Shown here: piece by piece, positions 11,758 to 22,992 of the stretch | Layout: every line of letters begins with the position of its first letter | Numbering within the stretch: the first letter of the stretch is position 1 | NCBI RefSeq assembly: GCF_000006405.1 | Contig: NW_003214716.1 | Span: 122,098 to 186,097, forward strand | Direction of reading: 5' to 3' | Source of the DNA: Perkinsus marinus ATCC 50983 | Lineage: Eukaryota > Perkinsozoa > Perkinsida > Perkinsidae | Length of the DNA: 64,000 bases | Notes under the pieces: model-generated | What the model saw: the letters and a program-made list of their open reading frames with translations, nothing else | Told to the model about the DNA's origin: nothing | The model's database searches: none | Position numbers and translations under genes: made by a program

Positions 11758-13486
11758 CTACTTTATCATCTCGCTGTGGGTACGGAGATCCAAAAGATCG
11801 CCACTATCACAAGGCCGGGACTTCACAGGTGAGCAGCAGCAGCAGGAAGAGCTCTCACTCTCAGAGGTATCAATCGCGAAACTTGGCCGAGCCAACCCCT
11901 GTATGAAACCTAAAGGGAAGGGAAAGTGCTTGTATTTCGATGAAGAGGTCGTGGAAGCAGAGTACCTTACCATCATCATTAATGGGTGAAACTACAGGGC
12001 AGACGCTATCCCTAGATACAATATTCACTCCGTTACTATGGAGGCGATCTGGTGACGATCGGCGACGAATATCTGTATGCACGGAATAACATATCACGAC
12101 GAGTTTTACGACGCCACTTCACGTAAAACGGGTAGTTGTGAAACTCCATGGATATGAGTGAAATCTCCACGCCGTTATGAATGACAGAAAACATCATTCA
12201 CACCCTCGCAAGACGATTGAGTAAGTCCTTGCCGCTCTCAATCAATTCTATTAATGCGTCCTAAATTCTACATACAAATACAACTCCATACGTAGTATAA
12301 ACCAGATGAGGCCGTCGAAACCCGAAACTACTGATATAGCCCTTCCGGGTTCTGCCTCGCACAGGAGACTCTCCCGAGCTACTTGAGGAAACCGATGTCA
12401 ACGGGCCGCTACCTAGGATGATGACTTCTCTAATCTCATACACACACTCTACGTTCCATTACATCGTCCTTTTTTGTGATAGCCGTTACGCCTTACTATT
12501 GGAGAACCGTGTTTTCTGATGATCTCTTCAGCGTCTCTATAACGCTCCATAACTAAGTCCCGAACCTCCGCCGCTTTAGCTCTCATCATTCGCGTAACGC
12601 GAGGATCATCATTACTGGTGTAATGATTGAACAACTACACCGAACGATACAAGTAGACGCTTGATTTCGAAGTGATGCTTACCACTAAACGCTGTGTAAC
12701 GTCGAAGTGGATGCCGACTGAGCATTCTTTCCACAGCTCTTTGCTGCCAGTGGAAGCGAGCGCCTCTAATACCAACAGGCTACAATAGCTCTCCCTCCAC
12801 GTCGCCGACCGACTTAGTCCCCACGATAAAGGCTAAGAATAACGATCAGAAGGCACAGGTTCAAACCGCGGTACCTCCATCATAGCCTCTCTACAGCGTC
12901 TACCCTCATAAGAAGCCCTGCATATCTCCTCGAGATCTTTCTTCATCTTGAGCGAGCCAATACCCTCCAGAAAGCCCATGTGCTCCTCGCAACGAATAAG
13001 CCGCCGAACTACCTACAGAAACATCATGATACAAGTCTGACACCGCGGCTCGAACAAAACTAGGTCTATTAGCAGTGTTAACCACCCTAGCTGTGAACAA
13101 GGACATGACGACTTTATCACATACACTGAGACACAGTGTGTAGGGGGGGACATGCACATGGTCAACCACATATGTTGGTGACAATATGGAAATTCTGAGG
13201 AAATTTTGCAAAATTCTTGTTGCTTTCTGTACATTTCTACCCTAGTTCGTATATGAACTCCTATAATGAGTGAGGAAACTCCTAGGGTCAGCTGAGGAAA
13301 GCGAACATATATTACAACACTGTCCGAGTCGGGCGAAATCTCAAGAGAGCGTATTACTACCTCAGCCGCTTCTTCAGTGTCACTAGTAACCTCAGTAGTG
13401 GATGAAATAATTCGGGTTACCGGCCGCAGAATGTCAGCCACTGTACCCGAAAAGGTTCGAGATGTACGTGCTGAACTTGAAGACAT
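11758..13486 (-). CDS. ENTH/epsin-like clathrin adaptor
   Basis: Predicted membrane-traffic adaptor. Firm in-frame exons: 12875-12946 (start of this one uncertain), 12683-12832, 12497-12634, 11971-12072 and 11758-11909; introns of 42, 48 and 61 nt join neighbours. The N-terminal exon probably begins with the ATG at 13486, followed by 13017-13090. The ENTH signal is a helical block with the order EEICRASYE, then WRESYCSLLVLEALASTGS, then LFNHYTSNDDPRV and RAKAAEVRDLV, as in epsin/tepsin domains (WRxxYxxLxLLExLxxxGS...). The Ser/Cys-rich tail carries DLLDL near the C-terminus, which fits a clathrin-box motif. A family B copy (13135-13322) and an A fragment (12091-12148) sit in introns. Two junctions (first intron and the 12.1-12.5 kb region) remain unresolved. 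Confidence 0.65.
12091..12148 (+). mobile_element. Family A fragment, ENTH gene intron
   Basis: Only the right half remains: GACGCCACTTCACGTAAAAC through GTGAAACTCCA. Confidence 0.8.
13135..13322 (+). mobile_element. Family B element, ENTH gene first intron
   Basis: 188 bp, CAGTGTGTAGG to ATTACAACACTG, about 90% like the copy at 8665-8851. Flanking octamers do not match. Confidence 0.8.
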
Positions 13487-13549
13487 TTAATAACAAAAAC
13501 CGTACATAGAGAGAGAACTCGCTAACGTATGACAGAATAACTCGGCCTA

Positions 13550-13935
13550 GGTTCACAGCGGACCCAATCCGTATCTTACGCACAGGGAAGATTCCTATTA
13601 GAATTGCAGCACATGATTTAGTAAATAGTAGAGGTCGACAGCGGACCTAATCCGTATCTTACGCACGGGGAAGATTCCTATTAGAATTGCAACACATGAC
13701 TTAGTGAATAGTAGAGGTCTACAGCGGACCTAATCCGTATCTTACGCACAGGTAAGATTCCTATTAGAATTGCAACACATGACTTAGTGAATAGTAGAGG
13801 TCTACAGCGGACCTAATCCGTATCTTACGCACAGGTAAGATTCCTATTAGAATTGCAGCACATGATTTAGTGAATAGTAGAGGTCGACAGCGGAGCTAAT
13901 CCGTATCTTACGCACAGGGAAGATTCCTATTCGAG
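13550..13935. repeat. 83-bp minisatellite, about 4.7 copies
   Basis: CAGCGGACC or a near variant recurs at 13556, 13639, 13722, 13805 and 13888, exactly 83 apart. Each unit holds ACGCACAGG(T/G)AAGATTCC; the two copies with T match a consensus 5' splice site. Confidence 0.9.
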
Positions 13936-14144
13936 TAAAGGGGGATTGGCAAATGGGGTCGCTATGCCAGAGCACTAGGATTTCATACAGGCAAAGAGAG
14001 ATATTCACTCGACATCGAATAATTGCCATAATTCCGGACCCGTGGGCATAACGGCCCCATTCGATTTCTAAATAATGTAGTTAATATTTCTCAACAGAAT
14101 TAACAATCTACCAAAGGCATATATTTGTCCTTCGGAACTCCCTG

Positions 14145-14335
14145 AATGGGGCAGCTATGCCACTTCAAGATATGCTCTACCACGATCAACTTTTGCGGGT
14201 GGAGCGGCTATGCCACTTCAAGATATGCTCTACCACGATCAACTTTCCCGGGTGGGGCAGCTATGCCACTTCAAGATATGCTCTACCACGATCAACATTT
14301 TTTCGAATGGGGCAGCTATGCCATCCCAAGAAATG
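14145..14335. repeat. 53-bp minisatellite with GGCTATGCCAC core
   Basis: TATGCCA recurs at 14156, 14209, 14262 and 14317. The last unit changes into the sequence type of the 51-bp array at 18.8 kb (CATCAATACAACCCATT). Confidence 0.85.
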
Positions 14336-14649
14336 CATCAATACAACCCATTTTCCAGCCACATATCATAGGACGACGAGTTCCACCGGAGCAACCGCAT
14401 CATGCCCAATTTAGGCGAATTACAGAATTAGATTTGCTGTTAGAAGGCCGAATCCATTTTGGGGCAGATATGCCGTTGCTGCCACTCGACAGGCATCCAC
14501 AGGTAAAAGATTCCAGGGCAATTCCACCTCGTCAAAAGAGGCTTGGAAATGCAGTCTGTTGTTGGGGTTGTCGTTGCAGTAGACGAGACAGGGCAGGCGT
14601 CTCCTCACAAGGCGGATGCAAGATGCTCTTGTCTCGAAGCATAGGTCTG

Positions 14650-15060
14650 TTCCACTACGCTTGAGCTGTGATGATGAAGTACGTTACTCCGATGCGTAGT
14701 TGACTGGCTTGGCCACACTGACTACACCTTTCTGGAGCGCTTGTGACACACTCGTTTCGATTCGATTTTTGTGGCGCGTTGCAACTTGCAAGTGCCCCGT
14801 CCCTCAGTGTGACTACATTTAATGCAATGCTTATCAGGTTGGAACACTAGCACAGTATTTGAGAACGTCGGTGTTCCTTCATGTCCTACCAGGCCGTATA
14901 CGTGTGTTACCACTCCTTTTATCAATGCAACCCCATGTTCCATCACCCATCATAGGCCAAGGATTCATCCCCAAGGCGCACTGCATGAGGATACAAGAAC
15001 ACATCTGGCGAAAGGCCTTGCCCATCCTTGAACTTGTCCTTGGTGAGCCAAGCCACCCGA
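14650..15060 (-). pseudogene. Cys-rich coding remnant with frame breaks
   Basis: Reading the minus strand, an open segment with TKDKFKDGQGLSPDVF and GDESLAYDG shifts frame near 14950 into a stretch with CIKCSHT, and again near 14725 into CSQCGQ. Three CxxC-type pairs suggest a zinc-binding C-terminus, as found in some transposases, but I cannot name the family. At least two frameshifts are needed, so either it is broken or I have missed introns. Confidence 0.25.
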
Positions 15061-16844
15061 CTCTCTCTCCTCAAGTCACTCACGTTGAGTGCCTGTGAGG
15101 CAGTTGACTACTCTTACATCCTCTGTAGATAAGGAGCGTTCCATGCAGCATTGAATGCTCACTGTTTCTTAACTGCATTCATTTTCCGGTATTCGCTCAA
15201 TCGCCAAATCATGTTCGATCGTTAGCGTGTCATATTTCATCACAGCTTGTTACGGTATTGAGCCGATTCTTAGTTTTCAACTCAGATTGAAGAAAATCTC
15301 CCTCGTGAACTGAACTACTTCCTTTTTCAGTTGATGATCCATCGCCACCGCCCGAGGCTTGGGAGATAATAGTAGGTTAATGAGGCTATGCTGAGGAACT
15401 ACACGAACGACAGGTACATTCAACTTTACTGCAAGTGGCTAGACATGAGATTGACCGAAAATCCAAAGACCTCTGCTTTACAGAAGTCTCTATTCTTCAC
15501 GAAATGTGCAACTACGCCCGTGAACAGATGGTAATGGTTGTGAACAGAAGTCGCGTAACACGTACCCCCGGGTGGAATTCAGATGAACTCAACAGCGCTG
15601 CCGAACTATACGCTTCCTGTCCGTCCATTCCGTCCTTGCCGATTTACTTCACGTTTTCTCGGTGACCACCGACGTTTGTCTCATCAGCGGCGCTCATACA
15701 CAAACAAGCAGGTGAGTTCGATAATAGGTCAACCGTCAGTCTGACTGTGAGGCGGAGTAGCGCTTGATAATAATTTCTTTCATGTCGCTGTATGAATTAT
15801 CATAAATTATAACAGTACAAGTGGCCTTGATAGACTCGTAAGTTTTGATCTCAAATGACACCGTTGTGGCCATCACGACATCCTACTGTTTTAAACCATG
15901 TGCCCGGCACGACGATACAGCCTGCAAGTAGATGATTGGAGAAGTTGTAACAACGTAAATCCCATAGTTGCTCGAGAAAAGGCCTTCAGCATTCGTAGGC
16001 TCCTACATCATGCGATAGAATGATTCTAGAAAATGTCTAATTTGTAAGGACTTCATATGCGGATGTCTGTGATCATTATGGGGAATTTTAGTTCGAATGT
16101 GTTCAGATCCAACCGGAGCCGTTGATATTAACAGAACTCAAGTATCTACGGGGACTCCTTTCTGAAGTGGGTTCACCTAGACAGAGTCGTCACACTGTTA
16201 TTGGGTTTCATCTAGGCCATAGAGAGCAGCCAAGATGAACCCAAGTCAATCGAGGCGACTCAACCTTCAATTCTTGCAAGGAAGGTAACATCACATTCAC
16301 TATGTTGACCGGTCATCCACCTTCGAGTGGTTTGGTCTTATTCATCTGTAGAGGCCTATGATAGCCACTCACTGTGATGATACGTTGCGCTTCTTCCAAA
16401 GACGGCCGATTGTGAGTGGTCCACGATCAGGTTTTGGCTCAAGTTTATGCTGTCACTCCTTTATATTAGTGTTGATGGCAACTATCATGCCTTACTGCCT
16501 TTGATGCCTGTCGTTGAATGCCCATATTTTGTTGGAGTTACTCCAGTAACAACTTGAATGCATGCAGCTATACTGCACCGGTCACAGGGAAGAACATAAT
16601 ACAGTCAAGACAGTCGAGCAACTCACCGATGTTCCTGAATCACTATATCGATTTTCTACAGATGATCCCACTACATCTACGACTCAATTCAGCAACCCGA
16701 ACGCCTGTACGACAATCTAATGTTCCGATTCTACCTTGGCAACCGTAGTACCCTATGCTACGCTGCCATCGAATCATCGTCCACGGTCAGGACTTACAAC
16801 ACAAGACGGAAACATCAGAAACACTTTTCCACACTCATGGGTGA

Positions 16845-18493
16845 TCAGCGTAGCGCCTCAGTAGCCTTCTGAATCTTGCTCTGTTCTTCTTCAGTGAACG
16901 GCGTGTCATCCGGTCGGGTCATCATTAATTCTCTTAGCATGGTCCGCAGCTGATCAGAAAATGGAATCGATGACTTAGTCGACCCCAGTCCAACGCTAAC
17001 TACAAACTACGGTGTTATCGTAGCATCTCATGCTGCAAGACGTAACGCAAAAATGTAAATGAAACAGCTGTGTATGTGTATGCAAAAACAATTTAACGCA
17101 AAATCCGATAAACACGCGATTTCTGAATGACCGATGAAACGATGTCATCACCGTAACAGGACTGAGGCGAGGTTGAAGGGACTCCCAGCAACAGACAATA
17201 ACATGACCACTCATAGACCCATGAAGATGAGCTGCATGCTCTACGAGATGATTCCCTTGCAATCAGAGTAGGTACCAGTGTGACTGAAGGATCCTGCTTC
17301 CTCCTACTATTATTAACTCCTCTTCTGACACGCCATGCCATGGCCTCGGACGTATCGATCAACAGTGATCGGTCAGTTTCCTGCTAGAGATGACCGCCGC
17401 GTCATGTAATTCCAATTCTTACAGTGAGGTCCCTTTCCATTAGATGAGCTGCAATCTTAGACATGAGCATTTCTACTGCTTCTATTGCCACTAACGGCCC
17501 GCCTTCTGCGTATTTATATAGACCTGCCAACCACACAGAGGATGAGCCCTTGGAAAATGGTTCGCAATAAAAAATGAAGCCAACGGTCACCAATGAAATT
17601 ACGGCTAGTAGAAGCTGAATGTCATTCCACAATCAAGGGCCGCAGCCCTGCAAGAAAATATAAAAAAAGATCGAAAAATTCAAAAAATTACGACAATTAT
17701 GAATAAACAGCAGATATATGAGTATTTCCAACCACTGAAGCTTTTCCCATGTATTACTTCTGGCAAGTTTGCATAAACCATCCACTCGGAAATCATCGCG
17801 ATTGACTAGCAGAAGCTCAACTTGATCCAAGATACGTCGCTCGTATCTTCGGAAACAAAAATGTCATCCTCACCCGACTCGCATCTTCAACCTTTCATTC
17901 TTGAATTTGTCATTGATGAACCCTTCCAGAGCAATACTGCAGTCATGTATAGCAAACATCGGCAACCGACGATCCAAACGGCCGAGGAAGGTGGCCACAA
18001 AATGCGAGTCGTACCTAGTACTCAGGGTCAGCTACTGAGATCTACTTCTACGTCGGCACAGTCTCCACGCATAGCACTCCTCAAAATCATATAATCCAAC
18101 TCGTCGAGTTACAATTACGCTCGAATCGTAAACGGACAATTCCAAGCTACTCCCGCTACTACCAATCTCTTTGACTAACAGCTCTCCATATGTAGCATAT
18201 CTCCGGCTCAGTCGACTGGCACGCTAGATGCTGTGCCCGCCACACCAGCTTGTTCCAGATACCGGGTGCTCCTATGTCATCCTTCAGACACTTTGCCATA
18301 ATGATGGCCACAGTGGGGGCTATAGCAAACGTTATGATCCAGGACGGAGCATGAGCTACTTACCATCCATCTTCTCAGCGTATAACTCTCCTCCACGCAG
18401 CTCAATTTTAGCAACATCAGGAAAGCCCATGAATGTGGGCGGAGCGACACGGCGTTCTCGCCACCACTCTTTATTCGGATGTAAGTTGCCCAT
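16845..18493 (-). CDS. Helical-repeat protein, possibly organellar RNA-binding
   Basis: Nine exons keep one frame (358 aa): 18364-18493, 18163-18319, 18069-18119, 17892-18014, 17733-17846, 17631-17647, 17423-17523, 17152-17380, 16845-16999. Introns are mostly 43-54 nt. After a short N-terminus (MGNLHPNKEWWRERR) the protein is a run of amphipathic helices with spaced LL/LC/LA pairs, for example RILDQVELLLVNRDDF and DGLCKLARS. This resembles the FASTK/OPR-type helical repeats abundant in alveolates, many of which act on organelle RNA. That link is by pattern only. The 17-nt microexon and the 17152 donor are the weakest choices. The last exon (TPFTEEEQSKIQKATEAL) is clearly coding-like. No domain is named with certainty. 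Confidence 0.6.
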
Positions 18494-20054
18494 TCTGAAG
18501 ACAGAGATGAGATAGGAGGGACGACAGTTCACTCAAGAGCCGATTCGGCTCAGCCAAACAGTGATGCTAGACTCTGCTACTGGCAAGCAACTCTTCCAGC
18601 GGATGAAGGATTCTACCACATACTCCCTCTGTGGATGGAATGCAATACACGTCATTTATACTATAACCGTTACTACATCCCCCATACTAGTCAGGCTACT
18701 TATGCATCAATGCAGAAACCAAACGATTATGGTGGTGTAAAAACGTCCAATGAAGACCACCGTTTGGTAGGAATGTCACAATAGGTAGTGAGCTCTTCCA
18801 GGGGCTGCTATGCCACCCCACGATTTACCTTAATACAACCTATTCCTCTATGGGGCAGTTATGCCACCCCACGATTTACCTTAATACAACCTATTCCTCT
18901 ATGGGGCAGTTATGCCACCCCAAGATTTACCTTAATACAACCTATTCCTCTATGGGGCAGTTATGCCACCCCAAGATATACCTTACTACAACCTATTCCT
19001 CTATGGGGCAGCTATGCCACCCCAGGATATACCTTAGTACAACCTATTCCTCTATGGGGCAGCTATGCCACCCCAAGATATACCTTACTACAACTTATTC
19101 CTCTATGGGGCAGCTATGCCACATGTCTAGATAGCTCACAAAGATATCATAGATACATTCACTCACGAGAGTTACCCTCCCATCAGATTATTACGTGAAT
19201 CTATCAGTTAACGGTCGAGGTGTCCGCAACTTGAGGTGCTGCTTAGACCAGCTCTTACGCCCTGGGGGGGTGTACGGGTGAGCTCGGATACCGTATAAGG
19301 CCACTGAGGACTGACGCAACATTGGTAGTGGATAAGGAACTGGAAAGCATTTCCCACTAGTGACAAGAGAAGGAAAGCTGTACCAACTTACAGTAAACTA
19401 AGTCTATCGACATTTATATGATTCCACGTGTGAATCAAGTTTCAGACTAGATTTATTGAGAATTAGCCAAGTCTGATACTCCAAATCAACCACGGGAAGA
19501 ATCCTACGTGTAAAATGCGGCTCCAAAATCGCTCCAGAGTTCCAAAACCGGCTCATTGAGCCTTTCCTTAGTATTTACTCACAATCGGCAACAATTCTAG
19601 TCGATAACTCCGCTCCCAGAATTACGAGCTCAGAGCCGACAATAGACATGTAAGCCACATAACACGGCCGAGGTGTTTCTACCCAAACGCTCTGTAAGGA
19701 TTAGACTATGGCCTCACGTGACATAGTCATGAAATTGTGCGCAGCACGGGAATTTATCGAGCTCAAAATTGTGCATTAGTTGGCGCATAATGTAGGAGCC
19801 TATAAGGAGTTTACGATTCCCAAGCGACTAGTGAGGACACTAATTCTTCCAATGACATGGTTAATGAGTATCCCCCCACTACAGCACAATTGCACGCATG
19901 CGTTAAAAGATTCACGCCGCAATCTGAAGAGGCGCGTTGAATAGACCTCTCCTGAGCTTCAATAGCGCTCATTCCGGGATTGCATTCAACATCTGAAACT
20001 CGATTGTAAATGTTCCTACTTGAGGTAAATCGTTGATTGCGAGTAGGACTAACA
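18494..20054. other. Intergenic with 51-bp minisatellite
   Basis: Separates the divergent helical-repeat (-) and PLAC8 (+) genes. Apart from the array at 18797-19127 I see no exon or element. Promoters for both genes should lie here, but no motif is clear. Confidence 0.5.
18797..19127. repeat. 51-bp minisatellite, about 6.5 copies
   Basis: TATGCCAC recurs every 51 bases from 18809 to 19115. Because 51 is a multiple of three and units lack stops, two forward frames stay open (17-residue repeats such as LWGSYATPRFTLIQPIP). No start context or splice site supports translation. Confidence 0.9.
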
Positions 20055-22992
20055 ATGTCGCCTGCTGATCACCACAACGAAGGGTCGCAAGACCCCGTCC
20101 CATCGGCCCCTCCAGAACAGCCACAACAACAACAGGGGGGAACTGCTGGAGTTGATGCATCCACTCAGAGCAGGTATGTGCATAATTTCATTGAGTTTTG
20201 ATATTCCATAGAAACTGCAATTTCATCTTTTTTGTGTAGGTGTCCTCTGCTGCCGTTAAGTAACGCTCCTCAGCAGATGGAAATGATCGACCCTCCGCGA
20301 GGCCCGTAAAACAACTTGTATAATATTTTCTATCACACTGAAGTTTCACCACCCGTTTTACGTGAAGTGGCGTCGTAAAACTCGGTAAAAAACGCGATAT
20401 TCGCGGTGATATGCAGTAGTCGTGAAATATGTTTCCCACTAGTGTTTTCCATATCACTAGGGTGGTAAAGGAACTCCATTATTCTCAGATACTACAACAC
20501 AGCAGTAGAGCAAGCATTCACCAACAGTCCGTGGTCGGACGGTTTATGCGACTGCTTCTCAGATCAGAGCTCTTGCCTATTAATGGTACTCGTTCCACTC
20601 TGGCCAGTAGGTCATCGATCAATCTATTCTTGATGATAATTATGCACTCAAGGTGTTGATGCACCAAATTCTCACCAGAGCTCAACCTCGTGACGAGCCG
20701 TATCCTCTGGGGCTCCCCTCGCCAGCAGCGGTGTCCTGGGTGTAAGTTCAACTGAATTTCTCGGAAAAATTTTTATTTTTGTCCTACTCTTACAACAATG
20801 AGCTTCGGTGACCGCATTTTTTTATCCTATTTATATTTTTTCCCTGTAGTATTTGAAGAAGATATTATGCATAGTTCTAGATGTGAACTATGCATAAAGT
20901 TGGACAACTCTTAAGGGCATATTATGTATACTTCTAGATGGGAACTCCTTGTAAAGTTGGACAACTTTCAAGGGCATATTATGTATACTTCTAGATGTGA
21001 ACTCCTTGTAAAGTTGGACAACTTTTAAGGGCATATTATGTATACTTCTAGATGTGAACTCCTTGTAAAGTTGGACAACTTTCAAGGGCATATTATGTAT
21101 ACTTCTAGATGTGAACTCCTTGTAAAGTTGGACAACTTTTAAGGGCATATTATGTATACTTCTAGATGTGAACTCCTTGTAAAGTTGGACAACTCTTAAG
21201 GGGATATTATGTATACTTCTAGATGTGAACTCCTTGTAAAGTTGGACAACTTTTAAGGGCATATTATGCATAGTTCTAGATGTGAACTATGCATAAAGTT
21301 GGACAACTCTTAAGGGGATATTATGTATACTTCTAGATGTGAACTCCTTGTAAAGTTGGACAACTGTTAGCGATGTGCGACTCGCTCTTCATGCGTTGTC
21401 CGTTCAGTTTGAAGTGAACTCGCCTAAAGGGGTAATCTACCTTGAAAATCTACATATGCATAACTGTTTGGTCCGCACTGTATATTACTGTACTAATTCA
21501 CTATTAGTAAAGTATCTCCCTCAGGTATGCTGTGGCGGTGATTGCTGGTCTTCTGGACATCCCTGGCCTCAACTTCGCAGGATGGGTTGTATCAGTCTAT
21601 CTCATGTAGCATCTACTGGGGAAATCTATTATTGTTCAATAATGGAGTTTCTTGACCCTAGTGATATGGAAAACACTAGCGAAAAACATATTTTATAAAC
21701 ACATGTGAGCAGTGAATAACGCGTAAAACACGTGAAATGCTGTGGGGTTTTCACCCCCACTGGGGTGCTCTCTCCGATGTAATTCGCCACTTCATATCGC
21801 GTTCTTCACACGGAGTATTACGCCACTTTGTGTAGAACGAGTGAAACTTCAATGATGATGAGTTTACATATTCCCCTCGATATTAATAAGGATAATAATG
21901 TTAACCCTATCTATTCATAAAGATTTGTATACCATTTATAATATCTACGAGTTACCATGGTATATTATTATTTATAATCATCACATTATATTTGATGAAT
22001 CTCCCGCACTGTATGGTTATCGAATTTAGTTGATAAAGAGCCCTGTCGTATCTCTATGGTTGCAATAATGGAGTTTCTTGACCCTAGTGATGTGAAAAAA
22101 ATGTTTTCACGACTATTGCAAGGCGCGAATATCGCGTTTTTCACGGAGTTTTACGACGCCACTTCACGTAAAACGGGTAGTTGTGAAACTCCAATAATAA
22201 AATGCCTACAAGTGATGAAGTGTTATTGTTTATTCAATTTCCTATCCGTCTTATACACCGCTGAATTCTACTTTATGTGTTGACTACCATTCCTTGCATT
22301 AGTAGTTCTCAAGGAGTGGTATGACCATTTTCAGGTACGACGCCGCACGAACTGTGGTGCGGTTCTACAACATTCAGGACCCGGAGAGATCTACTCCAGT
22401 GTGGCTAGTTGTAATACAGGGATGTACTGTTGGTTACTATATTAAGATTGCGCATAACGCAGTACTACTACTCGCATGTTATCGCTACTATAGTTGTTTG
22501 GAGTATCGCTGCCTTAGTCTTAGACTATAGATGAAATTAGTGATAATAACAAAGTTAAAATAGCAGAATGTGGATGATCGTGTCAATGGGGAATTAAGGC
22601 TCTCTAGTATGAGAGCGTATTTTTTATTGGAATATATGTCTGGTTTCCTCAGCTCTCACTACATTATGAAGATCCTCACACGATCTTGGATAGAAATTTA
22701 CGCAAAAAACCGATGATTTTCACATTGTTACCAACGCATGTAGTTGACCATGTGCATATATCCGCCCCCCCCACCAGCAGTCCGTTTGTTCAGGTGAAGT
22801 CATCATTCTGTCAATGTTGTCTTCTCGGGCAAGTGGCACGTCACGTGAATCGAGCTACGGGTTTCGCTCAATCTCAAGTGCTTATCCACCATGATCTACC
22901 GCAACCCGAGGTGAATTTCGTGGCGCGCGGTAATTTTATATTTGTGATTTCAGGTTAATAGGGAACCGCGTGATTTGGAGAGAGCTGAATAG
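20055..22992 (+). CDS. PLAC8-family cysteine-rich membrane protein
   Basis: Eight exons in a single frame (226 aa): 20055-20173, 20240-20305, 20489-20610, 20679-20739, 21525-21605, 22335-22410, 22794-22910, 22954-22992. The N-terminal 60 residues are Gln/Pro-rich and likely disordered. The PLAC8 hallmark WSDGLCDCFSDQSSCLL falls at about 77-93. A hydrophobic segment (YAVAVIAGLLDIPGL onward, about 124-150) follows, then RFYNIQ and the second Cys block SFCQCCLLGQVARHVN, matching the usual (Y/F)NI...CxxCxLxQxARH order. PLAC8 proteins act at membranes in cell-size control and metal handling; the role here is unknown. Exon 4 is the least certain. Introns carry family A copies and a 57-bp minisatellite. 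Confidence 0.85.
20339..20478 (-). mobile_element. Family A element, PLAC8 intron 2
   Basis: Reverse copy, TGAAGTTTCACCACCCG to GGAACTCCA. The exon 3 acceptor lies 10 bases beyond its end. Confidence 0.85.
20862..21367. repeat. 57-bp minisatellite in PLAC8 intron 4
   Basis: About nine units containing GTAAAGTTGGACAACTTTTA, spaced 57 apart from 20944. The first and second-last units carry the variant GAACTATGCATAAAG. Each unit has a small inverted pair (AAGTTG/CAACTT). An open minus frame of 127 codons is a by-product of the 3n period. Confidence 0.9.
21643..21851 (+). mobile_element. Family A element, long form, PLAC8 intron 5
   Basis: Carries the extra internal block AACACATGTGAGCAGTGAATAACGCG seen only in long copies (also 29080 and 31540). 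Confidence 0.8.
22069..22193 (+). mobile_element. Family A element, PLAC8 intron 5
   Basis: 125 bp with perfect TGGAGTTTC and GAAACTCCA ends. Confidence 0.9.
22640..22775 (-). mobile_element. Family B remnant, PLAC8 intron 6
   Basis: Keeps CTGGTTTCCTCAGCTC and ATGTAGTTGACCATGTGCATAT; the middle is eroded. Confidence 0.5.

Larger units (their letters stand above)
13487..16844. other. Intergenic with two minisatellites
   Basis: Contains the 83-bp and 53-bp arrays listed separately and a Cys-rich remnant at 14650-15060. Open frames at 15435-15665 and 16518-16748 (76 codons each) show nothing recognisable. No gene is supported from 15100 to 16844. Confidence 0.4.

Noticed and set aside
13300-13335. 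CA|GTGTTG at family B ends as 5' splice sites (ENTH and zinc-finger genes)
   Set aside because: In the zinc-finger gene a perfect ATGA|GTAAGT donor 11 bases upstream gives the right phase, so the terminus is not needed; the ENTH case stays unproven.
18788-19198. 136-codon forward ORF with 17-residue repeats
   Set aside because: Minisatellite with a period divisible by three; a second frame is equally open and no gene structure surrounds it.
20888-21271. 127-codon repetitive minus ORF
   Set aside because: Lies in a PLAC8 intron and is a product of the 57-bp repeat period.
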